Below are positions 1 through 6,434 of a DNA stretch of 6,608 bases, in pieces. Each line of letters starts with the position of its first letter. The first letter of the stretch is position 1. Position numbers and translations under genes: made by a program. The notes beneath the pieces are model-generated. The model saw only the letters and a list, made by a program, of their open reading frames with translations, was not told the DNA's origin and did no database searches. The DNA lies in assembly GCA_003221375.1 (NCBI GenBank), contig QHRI01000174.1, forward strand, positions 1-6,608, given 5' to 3'. This stretch comes from Verrucomicrobiota bacterium. GTDB lineage: Bacteria > Verrucomicrobiota > Verrucomicrobiia > Chthoniobacterales > UBA10450.

Positions 1-980
1 ATCCGCGCCTTCGCCGGGCGAGCGTGATTTCGCGATTTGCCGCAGCAGCAGGTCTCGAGGCATTACAGGCTGCCGGCATATCGGTAGATTCTCAGAAGGG
101 GCAACGAATTGCCCTCATTTTCGCAATTTCTAACGGCGGTGTGATTTATACCAAGCGCTTCTACGGCGATGTTGTCGAGACCGGTGCGCAGTCGGCTAGT
201 CCTCTCTTGTTTCCGGAAACGGTTTTTAATGCCCCGGCGAGCCATCTCGCGGCGATTCTGGGGGTCACCGGTATCACATATACTGTCGTTGGTGACGGCG
301 CGGTTGGCCTCCTTGCAATAAGAATGGCGGAGGACGTGATGACGGATAAGTCGCTTGATTATTGCCTGGTTGTCGGCACCGAGGAAATCGATTGGCTGTT
401 ATGCGACGCGTACCGGCGGTGGCATTTGCTTCGTTCGGCGCCCCCGATTGAACCGTTCAGCAAAAAAAAGCGAGGAATGATTTTAAGCGAGGGTGCAGGA
501 GCGATTGTGCTCGAACGCCCGTCACGCCGCAGGGCAGCGGAGTCGGAAGCTAGGTCAGTTACGATCGAACATGCTCATCCGGGCGGCTGTTACGGAAAGC
601 GAACTGAAGCAGTGGAAATTTTGAAGAGAATGCTGCGCGATCTCAACCCGACCGAAGCCGACTTTGTGATCTCGAGCGCGAACGGGACATTTATCGACGA
701 GGCCGAGCAACAAGCGTTGGCGCAGATGACTCCAGATGCAATTACTTACACTGCAAAACCAGCGCTGGGCGAAAGCGTAGGCGCTTCGGGACTGTGGCAA
801 GTCATCCTGGGAGTCCAGGCCTTGCGTTATCAGGAGCTTCCGCCTGTGCTTCACGCCGACCCAGCAATTTCGTTGCGGCTTGCGCGTTCACGCATGGCAA
901 TGGACAAAGCGCGCCGTGCGATCGTCTTGAGCTCGGGAGTCAATCAGCAAGTGGCCGGTTCGCTGCTGGCAATCGGGTGA
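1..980 (+). CDS. Ketosynthase-fold protein lacking catalytic residues (chain-length-factor-like), 5' end outside window
   Basis: This is the C-terminal three quarters of a beta-ketoacyl synthase (KAS I/II, FabF-like) protein. The frame is open to the window edge, and the codons before the GTG at 24 already read like the conserved Arg-rich helix of the family (RRASVISRFAAAAGLEAL), so the true start is upstream. About 325 residues are visible against about 410 for FabF. Numbering from the GTG at 24, the family glycine-rich segment SEGAGAIVLE is at 155-164. The nucleophile region reads VVGDGAVGLLAI, with Gly92 where Cys is expected. The HGTGT motif is replaced by SANGT (218-222), although the following Asp225 and Glu228 are kept. 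The second His motif, normally KxxxGHxxGAAG, reads KPALGESVGASG with Glu250 for His. A canonical condensing activity is therefore unlikely. By analogy with KS-beta subunits of type II polyketide or aryl polyene systems, it may pair with an active ketosynthase. That partner is not in this window, so the pathway is unknown. The fold assignment is firm; the role is inferred. Confidence 0.8.
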   Translation, partial: PRLRRASVISRFAAAAGLEALQAAGISVDSQKGQRIALIFAISNGGVIYTKRFYGDVVETGAQSASPLLFPETVFNAPASHLAAILGVTGITYTVVGDGAVGLLAIRMAEDVMTDKSLDYCLVVGTEEIDWLLCDAYRRWHLLRSAPPIEPFSKKKRGMILSEGAGAIVLERPSRRRAAESEARSVTIEHAHPGGCYGKRTEAVEILKRMLRDLNPTEADFVISSANGTFIDEAEQQALAQMTPDAITYTAKPALGESVGASGLWQVILGVQALRYQELPPVLHADPAISLRLARSRMAMDKARRAIVLSSGVNQQVAGSLLAIG

Positions 981-1059
981 CGTTGTAGATCTTGGTGATC
1001 GCGAATTTTCCTGCCATCGATTTCAGTCCCGGATCAAACACCTCCGGATAGTTATCGCA
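981..1059. other. Convergent intergenic spacer
   Basis: These 79 bases separate the convergent 3' ends of the ketosynthase-like and phosphoesterase genes. I see no strong GC-rich hairpin followed by a T-run on either strand, so no intrinsic terminator can be called. On the minus strand the phosphoesterase frame stays open for more than 30 codons after its TAA (see findings). Confidence 0.5.
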
Positions 1060-1527
1060 TTATCGAAGCGGTACGAGCTCCCAGTTGATTGTTCTATCCG
1101 AAACTCGGAGCCATGCCATGCTGGGCGGAGAACCGCGGTTTGGTCGTGTCACGCATCCGGGATTCAAAAATAAAACATTCCCGCGCTTTTCATGTCGCGG
1201 TACATGCGTGTGTCCGTGCAGAACAACATCAACCTCATTGGGCAGATGGTCAGGCGGCACGTGTTGCAGGCGAAACTTGAAACGGCCTCGCACAAGATCG
1301 ACAACTAACGGCCATTCAAAATTGCTGTCGCAGTTTCCTCGCACGACAGTGACTCGAGGCCCGATCGCTCGGAGCTCATCCAGAATGCTCTCTGCGCAGA
1401 CATCGCCAAGATGCCAGATTTCATCAGCACTCCGGGCGATTTCTCTGACCGTTTCTGGTAAACGATTGTGCGTGTCCGCCAGAACGAAAATACACAAGGC
1501 GTCTTTCGATTTGCCAGGTGTTGTCAT
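1060..1527 (-). CDS. YfcE/MJ0936-family metallophosphoesterase
   Basis: A 155-residue single-domain calcineurin-like phosphoesterase, the usual size for the YfcE/MJ0936 family. The dimetal site is complete in order: DTH at 18-20, GDV at 41-43, GNCD at 64-67, His89, then GHTH at 105-108. It is followed by the family signature NPGCVTRPNRGSPPSMA (122-138). Members hydrolyse phosphodiesters in vitro with Mn2+ or similar metals; natural substrates are mostly unknown, so none is assigned. There is no signal peptide or membrane segment, so it should be cytoplasmic. The ATG at 1525-1527 is chosen because the first strand (ALCIFVLADTH) follows after about ten residues, as usual; no Shine-Dalgarno sequence precedes it. 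The gene is divergent from ileS and convergent with the ketosynthase-like gene, so it is probably transcribed alone. Confidence 0.9.
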   Translation of the reverse strand: MTTPGKSKDALCIFVLADTHNRLPETVREIARSADEIWHLGDVCAESILDELRAIGPRVTVVRGNCDSNFEWPLVVDLVRGRFKFRLQHVPPDHLPNEVDVVLHGHTHVPRHEKRGNVLFLNPGCVTRPNRGSPPSMAWLRVSDRTINWELVPLR

Positions 1528-1540
1528 AGCGCGACAAAGT

Positions 1541-1552
1541 TGTGTTTACACA
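1541..1552. promoter_or_regulatory. 12-bp palindrome in divergent intergenic region
   Basis: The sequence TGTGTTTACACA is a perfect inverted repeat (5-bp arms, 2-bp centre). It begins 14 bases upstream of the phosphoesterase start codon, in the 102-bp region between two divergent genes. Position and symmetry fit an operator for a dimeric regulator, but a single 12-bp palindrome in a short AT-rich patch can arise by chance and no regulator is encoded nearby. Confidence 0.2.
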
Positions 1553-1583
1553 CTGTTATGCGCTGCGTGTTTCGATGCATGCG

Positions 1584-1612
1584 TTGATTTGCGCGACAGC
1601 GGATGTTACGTA
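1584..1612 (+). promoter_or_regulatory. Possible sigma70-type promoter for ileS
   Basis: A TTGATT hexamer at 1584-1589 and a TACGTA hexamer at 1607-1612 are separated by 17 bases. This spacing suits a housekeeping sigma factor, although both boxes are imperfect. Transcription would begin close to 1620, leaving a very short leader before the ATG at 1630 and excluding the upstream in-frame ATG at 1603. This is suggestive only. Confidence 0.2.
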
Positions 1613-1629
1613 GCCTCGCCCGCTCTGCC

Positions 1630-4422
1630 ATGAGTCAGAACTACAAAAATACTCTTAATTTGCCACGCACGGATTTTCCGATGAAGGCGAACCTCGCCGC
1701 GCGCGAGCCGGAAATGCTCCGAGCGTGGGAGGAGACCCGGCTCTATCGGCAAATCCAAAAATCGAGAGAGGACCGCGAGTTGTTTGTACTTCATGACGGA
1801 CCGCCATTCGCCAACGGAGATGTGCACATGGGCACCGCGCTCAACAAGATTCTTAAAGATTTCGTGGTGAAATCGCAGACTATGCTCGGCAAACGCGCGC
1901 CATACGTGCCGGGATGGGACTGTCATGGTCTGCCGATCGAATACAAAGTGGTGAAGGAATCCCGCGGCCTTTCGCCATTGGAAATTCGGAAGAGATCGGA
2001 AGCGTTTGCCCGAAAGTTCGTCGACATCCAACGCGAACAATTCAAACGTCTCGGCGTCTTCGGCGACTGGGAGAATCCGTATCTTACGATGGATCCCAAA
2101 TATGAAGCAGAGATCCTGCGCGCTTTCGCCGTATTCGTTGAGGAAGGTCTCGTTTACCAATCGAAGAAGCCGGTTTTTTGGAGCACAGGCGCGCAAACCG
2201 CACTGGCCGAAGCTGAGGTGGAATACCAGGAGCGCGACGACACCACGGTTTACGCGCGATTTCCGCTTTCTCCCGACCAGGTGACGAAAATCAGTTTACC
2301 AACTGACAAGCCTGTAAACGTCGCGATATGGACAACCACGCCATGGACACTGCCTGCAAACCTCGCGATCGCGGTGGATCCCGATGCCGAGTATGAAGTC
2401 CTGAGTAACGAAAAAGAGCGAGTGATTGTCGCTCGCAAGCTGCGCGACCAATTCATTCAACAAACTGGTTTTGCGGCGTCCGAAGAATCGATTTTTCGCC
2501 CCGGGAAACGGCTCGCCGGCCTTCAGGCGCAACATCCTTTTCTCGACAGAAAATCAATCATACTCGCCGCCGATTTCGTGACCATGGATACAGGAACGGG
2601 CCTGGTGCATATCGCGCCAGGTCACGGCGAAGATGACTATTGGTTAGGCCGGGCGAACGGCTTGGAAATTCTGTCTCCGGTTGATGACCATGGACGTTTT
2701 ACCGATGAAGCCAATTTGCCAAATCTCACTGGGAAATATGTCTTCGATGCCAATTCGGACATTGTCGATTTGCTGCGTGAGCGGGGAATGTTGCTTGGCC
2801 AACAGAATTTTCATCACTCGTATCCGTATTGTTGGCGCTCAAAAACGCCAATCATCTTCCGCAATGTTGAGCAGTTCTTCATTCGGATCGATGAGCTGCG
2901 CGCAAAAGCGCTCAATGCCATTCACAATGAAGTGAAATGGATTCCTGCATGGGGCGAAAATCGCATCGCGGGCACGGTTGAATCTCGTCCCGATTGGGTG
3001 ATTTCGCGCCAACGAAGCTGGGGCGTGCCATTGCCTGTTTTTTATTCCAAGGAGGGAAAAGCAATTCTCGACGCAAAGATTATTCGGAAACTGGCCGATC
3101 TTGTTGCCGAGCGAGGCTCTAATGTTTGGTTTGAACTCAACGATGTCGATCTAGCCAGGGAACTTGGTCTTCCGCCGGGTACAACAAAACGCAACGATAC
3201 GATCGATGTCTGGATCGACAGCGGCGTTTCGCACAAGGCGGTTTGCGCGTTGCACCCCGAACTGCGCGATCCGGCCGACATGTATCTCGAAGCAACGGAC
3301 CAACACCGCGGCTGGTTTCAATCGTCGCTCATGACGAGCATCGCGCTGAATAATCGCGCGCCGTATAAAACCTGCGTAACGCACGGGTTCGTTGTCGACC
3401 TTGATGGAAAGAAAATTTCCAAATCCAGCGCTTACGAGAAGCCGGTTGATGCCGGCCATTTTGTGAACGAGCACGGCGCAGACCTGGTTCGTTTGTGGGC
3501 GAGCAGCATCGATTACACCGCTGACGTTCCGTTTTCGGAGGAAATGTTTACGCGTCTCGGCGACACCTATCGCCGGATTCGGAACACGCTGCGCATTCTA
3601 CTGGGAAACCTTTATGATCTTCCTGCAGATGGCTTGTCATCCCGAGCGAAGCGAAGCGAAGTCGAGGGATCCCGTGATGAAATCTTAAAGGTAACGCAAC
3701 AGGATTCCTCGACTTCGCTCGGAATGACATTAATTGATCGCTGGATTTTGGAGCGTTTGAACGACGTAATTGCTGACTGCCGATCGGGGTACGAAGTGTT
3801 CGAGTTTCACAAGGTTTATCACGCTCTGAACCAGTTTTGCGCCGTCGATCTAAGCAGCCTTTATATCGACATCACCAAGGACCGGATGTATTGCGACGCG
3901 ACAGATTCGTTCCGGCGTCGCGCCACTCAGGCAGTCATGCATGAAATTTTCGGTGCGCTGTGTCGATTGCTCGCGCCAGTCCTCGTATTCACCGCAGAGG
4001 AATCTTGGCGATATTCGGCCGTCGGCGGATCAGTGCATCTGCAGGAATTTCCCCAACCGATCCAGCGAAGGCAAGAAGCCAGCGAACACGTTGCCGAGCT
4101 TTTGAAATTGCGCGGCATAATCAGCCAGGCAATTGAGCGAGCGCGTCAAGAGAAGCTGATCGGAAATGCTCTGGAGGCGGCGGTTGTCTTACATTCAAAC
4201 TCCGATGTCACGTCGAAAATCAGCAAGGAAGAGCTGGAGGAATTTTTCATTCTGAGCGATCTGACGATTCGCCAGGGAACCGAGGCGAGCGCGTCCGTCA
4301 CCAAGACAGCATACAAGAAATGCGCGCGTTGCTGGCGCCACCGTCCAGCTGTTGGCACAAGCAAGGAGCACCCCGATTTGTGCGATCGGTGCGAAAGGGT
4401 GGTGAGAGCGATTGGGAAATGA
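1630..4422 (+). CDS. ileS: Isoleucyl-tRNA synthetase with in-frame repeat insertion
   Basis: A class I aminoacyl-tRNA synthetase that charges tRNA-Ile in the cytoplasm; 930 residues, the normal bacterial size. The start at 1630 gives MSQNYKNTLNLPRTDFPMK, matching the conserved IleRS N-terminus. An in-frame ATG at 1603 would add nine unconserved residues, and neither start has a Shine-Dalgarno sequence. Numbered from 1630: the HIGH motif reads HMGT (66-69, within GPPFANGDVHMGTALNKILKD, 57-77), a common IleRS variant. The CP1 editing domain shows TTTPWTLP (235-242) and GTGLVHIAPGHGEDD (322-336). KMSKS reads KISKS (595-599). The anticodon-binding domain begins near LIDRWILERLND. A C-terminal zinc knuckle has Cys898, Cys901, Cys918 and Cys921. 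All catalytic and editing motifs are intact, so the enzyme should be functional. The oddity is an insertion at about residues 669-700 encoded by a palindromic repeat. The stop codon lies in a second palindromic repeat. lspA follows on the same strand, as in the ileS-lspA pairing of many bacteria. Confidence 0.97.
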   Translation: MSQNYKNTLNLPRTDFPMKANLAAREPEMLRAWEETRLYRQIQKSREDRELFVLHDGPPFANGDVHMGTALNKILKDFVVKSQTMLGKRAPYVPGWDCHGLPIEYKVVKESRGLSPLEIRKRSEAFARKFVDIQREQFKRLGVFGDWENPYLTMDPKYEAEILRAFAVFVEEGLVYQSKKPVFWSTGAQTALAEAEVEYQERDDTTVYARFPLSPDQVTKISLPTDKPVNVAIWTTTPWTLPANLAIAVDPDAEYEVLSNEKERVIVARKLRDQFIQQTGFAASEESIFRPGKRLAGLQAQHPFLDRKSIILAADFVTMDTGTGLVHIAPGHGEDDYWLGRANGLEILSPVDDHGRFTDEANLPNLTGKYVFDANSDIVDLLRERGMLLGQQNFHHSYPYCWRSKTPIIFRNVEQFFIRIDELRAKALNAIHNEVKWIPAWGENRIAGTVESRPDWVISRQRSWGVPLPVFYSKEGKAILDAKIIRKLADLVAERGSNVWFELNDVDLARELGLPPGTTKRNDTIDVWIDSGVSHKAVCALHPELRDPADMYLEATDQHRGWFQSSLMTSIALNNRAPYKTCVTHGFVVDLDGKKISKSSAYEKPVDAGHFVNEHGADLVRLWASSIDYTADVPFSEEMFTRLGDTYRRIRNTLRILLGNLYDLPADGLSSRAKRSEVEGSRDEILKVTQQDSSTSLGMTLIDRWILERLNDVIADCRSGYEVFEFHKVYHALNQFCAVDLSSLYIDITKDRMYCDATDSFRRRATQAVMHEIFGALCRLLAPVLVFTAEESWRYSAVGGSVHLQEFPQPIQRRQEASEHVAELLKLRGIISQAIERARQEKLIGNALEAAVVLHSNSDVTSKISKEELEEFFILSDLTIRQGTEASASVTKTAYKKCARCWRHRPAVGTSKEHPDLCDRCERVVRAIGK
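3635..3729. repeat. Palindromic repeat element inside ileS, translated in frame
   Basis: A 95-bp imperfect palindrome runs from TGTCATCCCGAGCGAAGC to CTTCGCTCGGAATGACA. The right arm (3702-3729, 28 nt) pairs with the left arm (3635-3672, 38 nt), with 26 of 28 positions matching once ten extra bases in the left arm are skipped. Those ten bases are two additional copies of a GCGAA pentamer. The loop of about 29 bases has no stop codon in the ileS frame. The element encodes a Ser/Arg/Glu-rich stretch that includes SSRAKRSEVEGSRDE and ends in DSSTSLGMT. From memory, peptides of this type recur in unrelated predicted proteins of soil bacteria, the mark of a dispersed repeat; I could not check this here. 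Confidence 0.85.
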
Positions 4423-4541
4423 CGAAATCCGAATGACGAATGACGAATTAATGACTAAGCCCGATTGCCAAAATCCTAACAGGTTTCGTCATTTGAGCAT
4501 TCCGGCTTCGTTCGTCATTCGACATTCGTGCTTCGTCATTT
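4417..4541. repeat. Palindromic repeat filling the ileS-lspA gap
   Basis: A 125-bp inverted repeat begins with AAATGACGAA and ends with TTCGTCATTT. Arms 4417-4447 and 4511-4541 match at 27 of 31 positions. They are built from iterated GAATGAC/GTCATTC units, and the loop contains further copies (ATGAC at 4451, GTCAT at 4488). The TGA at 4420-4422 that ends ileS is part of the left arm, and the right arm ends 7 bases before the lspA ATG. The transcript can form a long hairpin here, which could act in mRNA stability, partial termination or shielding of lspA initiation. There is no T-run like that of an intrinsic terminator. It looks like a non-autonomous dispersed repeat (REP/MITE-like), but no second copy is visible in this window. 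Confidence 0.85.
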
Positions 4542-4548
4542 AACCAGC

Positions 4549-5016
4549 ATGAAATTCATCCTCTTTCTTTCACTTCCGCTCTACGCATTGGATCAGTTGA
4601 CGAAGCAGATGGTTCTGCGGTTCATCAGCCCTGACGAGCCACATGTCTTGATCGCCGATTTTTTTAGTCTGGTTAACGTGACCAATACGGGAGCAGCGTT
4701 CGGATCCTTCAGGGGCAACAATGCCTTCTTCATCGTTATTTCGTCTGTGGCACTCGTGATTGTTTTGGGGCTGCTCCTGCGAACGCGAACACGTGATCGT
4801 TGGCGCGATCTTTCGCTGACACTTCTCCTGGCGGGGATCGTGGGAAATCTTACTGATCGCCTTCTTTACGGACACGTGATCGATTTTCTCCTTTTCGATT
4901 TGCACGTTCCCTATGCGCATCCCTGGCCGGCATTCAATGTCGCCGACTCCTGCATCTCGGTTGCAGTGGTATTGTTCATCATTCATTCGTTTTGGAAGCA
5001 GAAGAGCGCCGGCTAG
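4549..5016 (+). CDS. lspA: Lipoprotein signal peptidase (signal peptidase II)
   Basis: An inner-membrane aspartyl peptidase that removes signal peptides from diacylglyceryl-prolipoproteins. From the ATG at 4549 it has 155 residues, close to the usual 150-170. Conserved blocks are present: DQLTK (15-19), NVTNTGAAFG (43-52), GNLTDRLLYGHVIDF (99-113) and FNVADSCIS (129-137). The catalytic aspartates should be Asp112 (VIDF) and Asp133 (NVAD). Hydrophobic stretches near 3-14, 58-77, 87-99 and 134-148 fit the four-helix topology, with the first helix short. An in-frame GTG at 4528 would add MLRHLTS, but it lies inside the upstream palindromic repeat, and MKFILFLSLP is a typical LspA start, so 4549 is preferred. 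No Shine-Dalgarno sequence precedes either. The gene follows ileS and precedes the CCA-adding enzyme gene by 59 bases, consistent with co-transcription. Confidence 0.96.
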   Translation: MKFILFLSLPLYALDQLTKQMVLRFISPDEPHVLIADFFSLVNVTNTGAAFGSFRGNNAFFIVISSVALVIVLGLLLRTRTRDRWRDLSLTLLLAGIVGNLTDRLLYGHVIDFLLFDLHVPYAHPWPAFNVADSCISVAVVLFIIHSFWKQKSAG

Positions 5017-5075
5017 GAACGCCGCGCCGCGCTGATGCGTTGCGCTTCACGTAGCCAAGCGACTAGAGTGACCGG

Positions 5076-6434
5076 ATGAGATCTTCCCCAATGGAAGAGG
5101 CAGCGCGCAAAGTCGCTGCACGCTTGCGCGAGGATGGTCACATCGCGTACTTCGCCGGTGGTTGTGTGCGCGACATGGTCCGCGGCTTGGCGCCAAAGGA
5201 CTACGACATTGCCACCGACGCGCGACCGGAAGTGGTGCAGAAACTTTTTCCACGAACTTATGCGGTCGGCGCGCACTTTGGCGTGATCATCGTGCTGGAA
5301 AACGATTTCCAATTCGAAGTCGCAACGTTTCGGTCCGATGAGGCTTACATCGACGGAAGGCACCCAACCGCAGTTCACTTTTCTTCGCCCAAAGAGGATG
5401 CCCGGCGCCGGGATTTCACGATAAATGGAATGTTTTACGACCCGGTTGCAGAAGAAGTGATTGATTTCGTCGGTGGCCGCGCCGATATCGCCGCGAAATT
5501 GGTGCGCTCTATCGGCGACCCTGCGCACCGTTTCGCGGAGGATCGGTTGCGAATGCTGCGCGCAGTGCGGTTCGCGACCGTGCTCGATTACCAGATCGAT
5601 GCAAAAACATGGGACGCTCTGGTGAACAATGCTGTATCAATCCATGAGATCAGTGCGGAACGAATCCGCGATGAGTTGGTGCGGATTTTTCTGTCACCGA
5701 ATCGCGGCCGTGGCTGGGACTTACTGGATGCAAGCGGGCTAATGCGCGCCATTCTCCCTGAGATTGAGGCCATGAAGGGTTGCGAACAACCCGAGCAATT
5801 TCATCCTGAAGGCGACGTTTTCAAACACACGCGACTGATGCTCGATTTTCTGCCGGAGAACGTTTCGGTGCCGCTCGTCTTCGCGGTCCTGTTTCACGAC
5901 GTGGCAAAACCACGCACGGCAACCGTGGATGAAACAGGGCGAATTCGTTTTAGCGGGCATGACCGGCTAGGTGCGGAGCTGACTGAGGAAATCATGCGGC
6001 GCCTCCGATTTTCCGGCGCTGAAATCGAGGACACAGTCGAAATGGTGCGGCAGCATATGGTTTTCAAAGACGTGCCCAATATGCGCGTGGCGAAATTAAA
6101 GCGTTTCATGGCGCGGTCGACTTTCGACGACGAACTTGAGCTGCACCGGGTTGATTGCCAGGGCAGCCATCGCATGCTCGACAACTACGAATTTCTCGTT
6201 CGGAAACGCGAAGAGTTTGCTAACGAACCAATTATTCCGCCACCGCTCGTACGAGGGGATGATCTGATCGCTCTCGGTTTAAAACCCGGCCCGAAGTTTA
6301 GCGAGATTCTTGAAGCGGTCGAGACGCGCCAGCTCGAAGGAACGTTGCGTACTCGAGAGGAAGCGCTCGAGTGGGTGAAACGCGAATACTCGTTAGAGCA
6401 TACATTAACCTCGAATGAGAATTCTGATGATTAG
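5076..6434 (+). CDS. CCA-adding enzyme / poly(A) polymerase family nucleotidyltransferase with HD domain
   Basis: A class II tRNA nucleotidyltransferase-family protein of 452 residues, expected to build or repair the 3' CCA end of tRNAs in the cytoplasm. The head domain has GGCVRD (28-33) and DYDIATDA (42-49, metal-binding Asp42 and Asp44), with a third carboxylate likely at Glu81 (FEVATFR). It continues with RRRDFTINGM (110-119) and the neck motif EDRLRMLRAVRFA (155-167). EISAERIRDEL (191-201) follows. A C-terminal HD-type phosphohydrolase domain has His251, HD at 274-275 and GHD at 294-296, resembling E. coli Cca and many bacterial homologues. CCA-adding enzymes, A-adding enzymes and PcnB-type poly(A) polymerases share this head. 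The HD domain and the lack of a long basic C-terminal tail favour a tRNA role, but nucleotide specificity cannot be proven here. The ATG at 5076 is kept; an ATG at 5091 is also possible, and neither has a clear Shine-Dalgarno sequence. The 3' end overlaps the next gene by 20 bases. Confidence 0.93.
   Translation: MRSSPMEEAARKVAARLREDGHIAYFAGGCVRDMVRGLAPKDYDIATDARPEVVQKLFPRTYAVGAHFGVIIVLENDFQFEVATFRSDEAYIDGRHPTAVHFSSPKEDARRRDFTINGMFYDPVAEEVIDFVGGRADIAAKLVRSIGDPAHRFAEDRLRMLRAVRFATVLDYQIDAKTWDALVNNAVSIHEISAERIRDELVRIFLSPNRGRGWDLLDASGLMRAILPEIEAMKGCEQPEQFHPEGDVFKHTRLMLDFLPENVSVPLVFAVLFHDVAKPRTATVDETGRIRFSGHDRLGAELTEEIMRRLRFSGAEIEDTVEMVRQHMVFKDVPNMRVAKLKRFMARSTFDDELELHRVDCQGSHRMLDNYEFLVRKREEFANEPIIPPPLVRGDDLIALGLKPGPKFSEILEAVETRQLEGTLRTREEALEWVKREYSLEHTLTSNENSDD

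Noticed and set aside
1603..1629. Nine-codon N-terminal extension of IleRS from the ATG at 1603
   Set aside because: The IleRS family N-terminus aligns from MSQNYKNTLNLP at 1630, the added residues are not family-like, and a possible promoter overlaps the upstream ATG.
1085..1633. 182-codon plus-strand open frame opposite the phosphoesterase gene
   Set aside because: It is antisense to a gene with a complete set of metallophosphoesterase motifs, and its translation is Cys/Arg/Ser-rich without a recognisable domain.
1606..2196. 196-codon minus-strand open frame within ileS
   Set aside because: It is antisense to the catalytic core of IleRS including the HMGT motif, with no domain signature; a shadow of the real frame.
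3548..3730. 60-codon minus-strand open frame across the ileS repeat
   Set aside because: It arises because the palindromic repeat is open on both strands; there is no evidence of a separate gene.
4417..4541. Intrinsic terminator after ileS
   Set aside because: A long hairpin can form, but it is AT-rich in its repeating units, far longer than a usual terminator stem, and has no T-run after it; it fits a dispersed repeat better.
4528..4548. GTG start for lspA at 4528
   Set aside because: It lies within the palindromic repeat and adds MLRHLTS before a normal LspA N-terminus; the ATG at 4549 is the better start.
5013..5528. 171-codon minus-strand open frame opposite the CCA-adding enzyme gene
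   Set aside because: It is antisense to the conserved nucleotidyltransferase head motifs and its product has no recognisable features.
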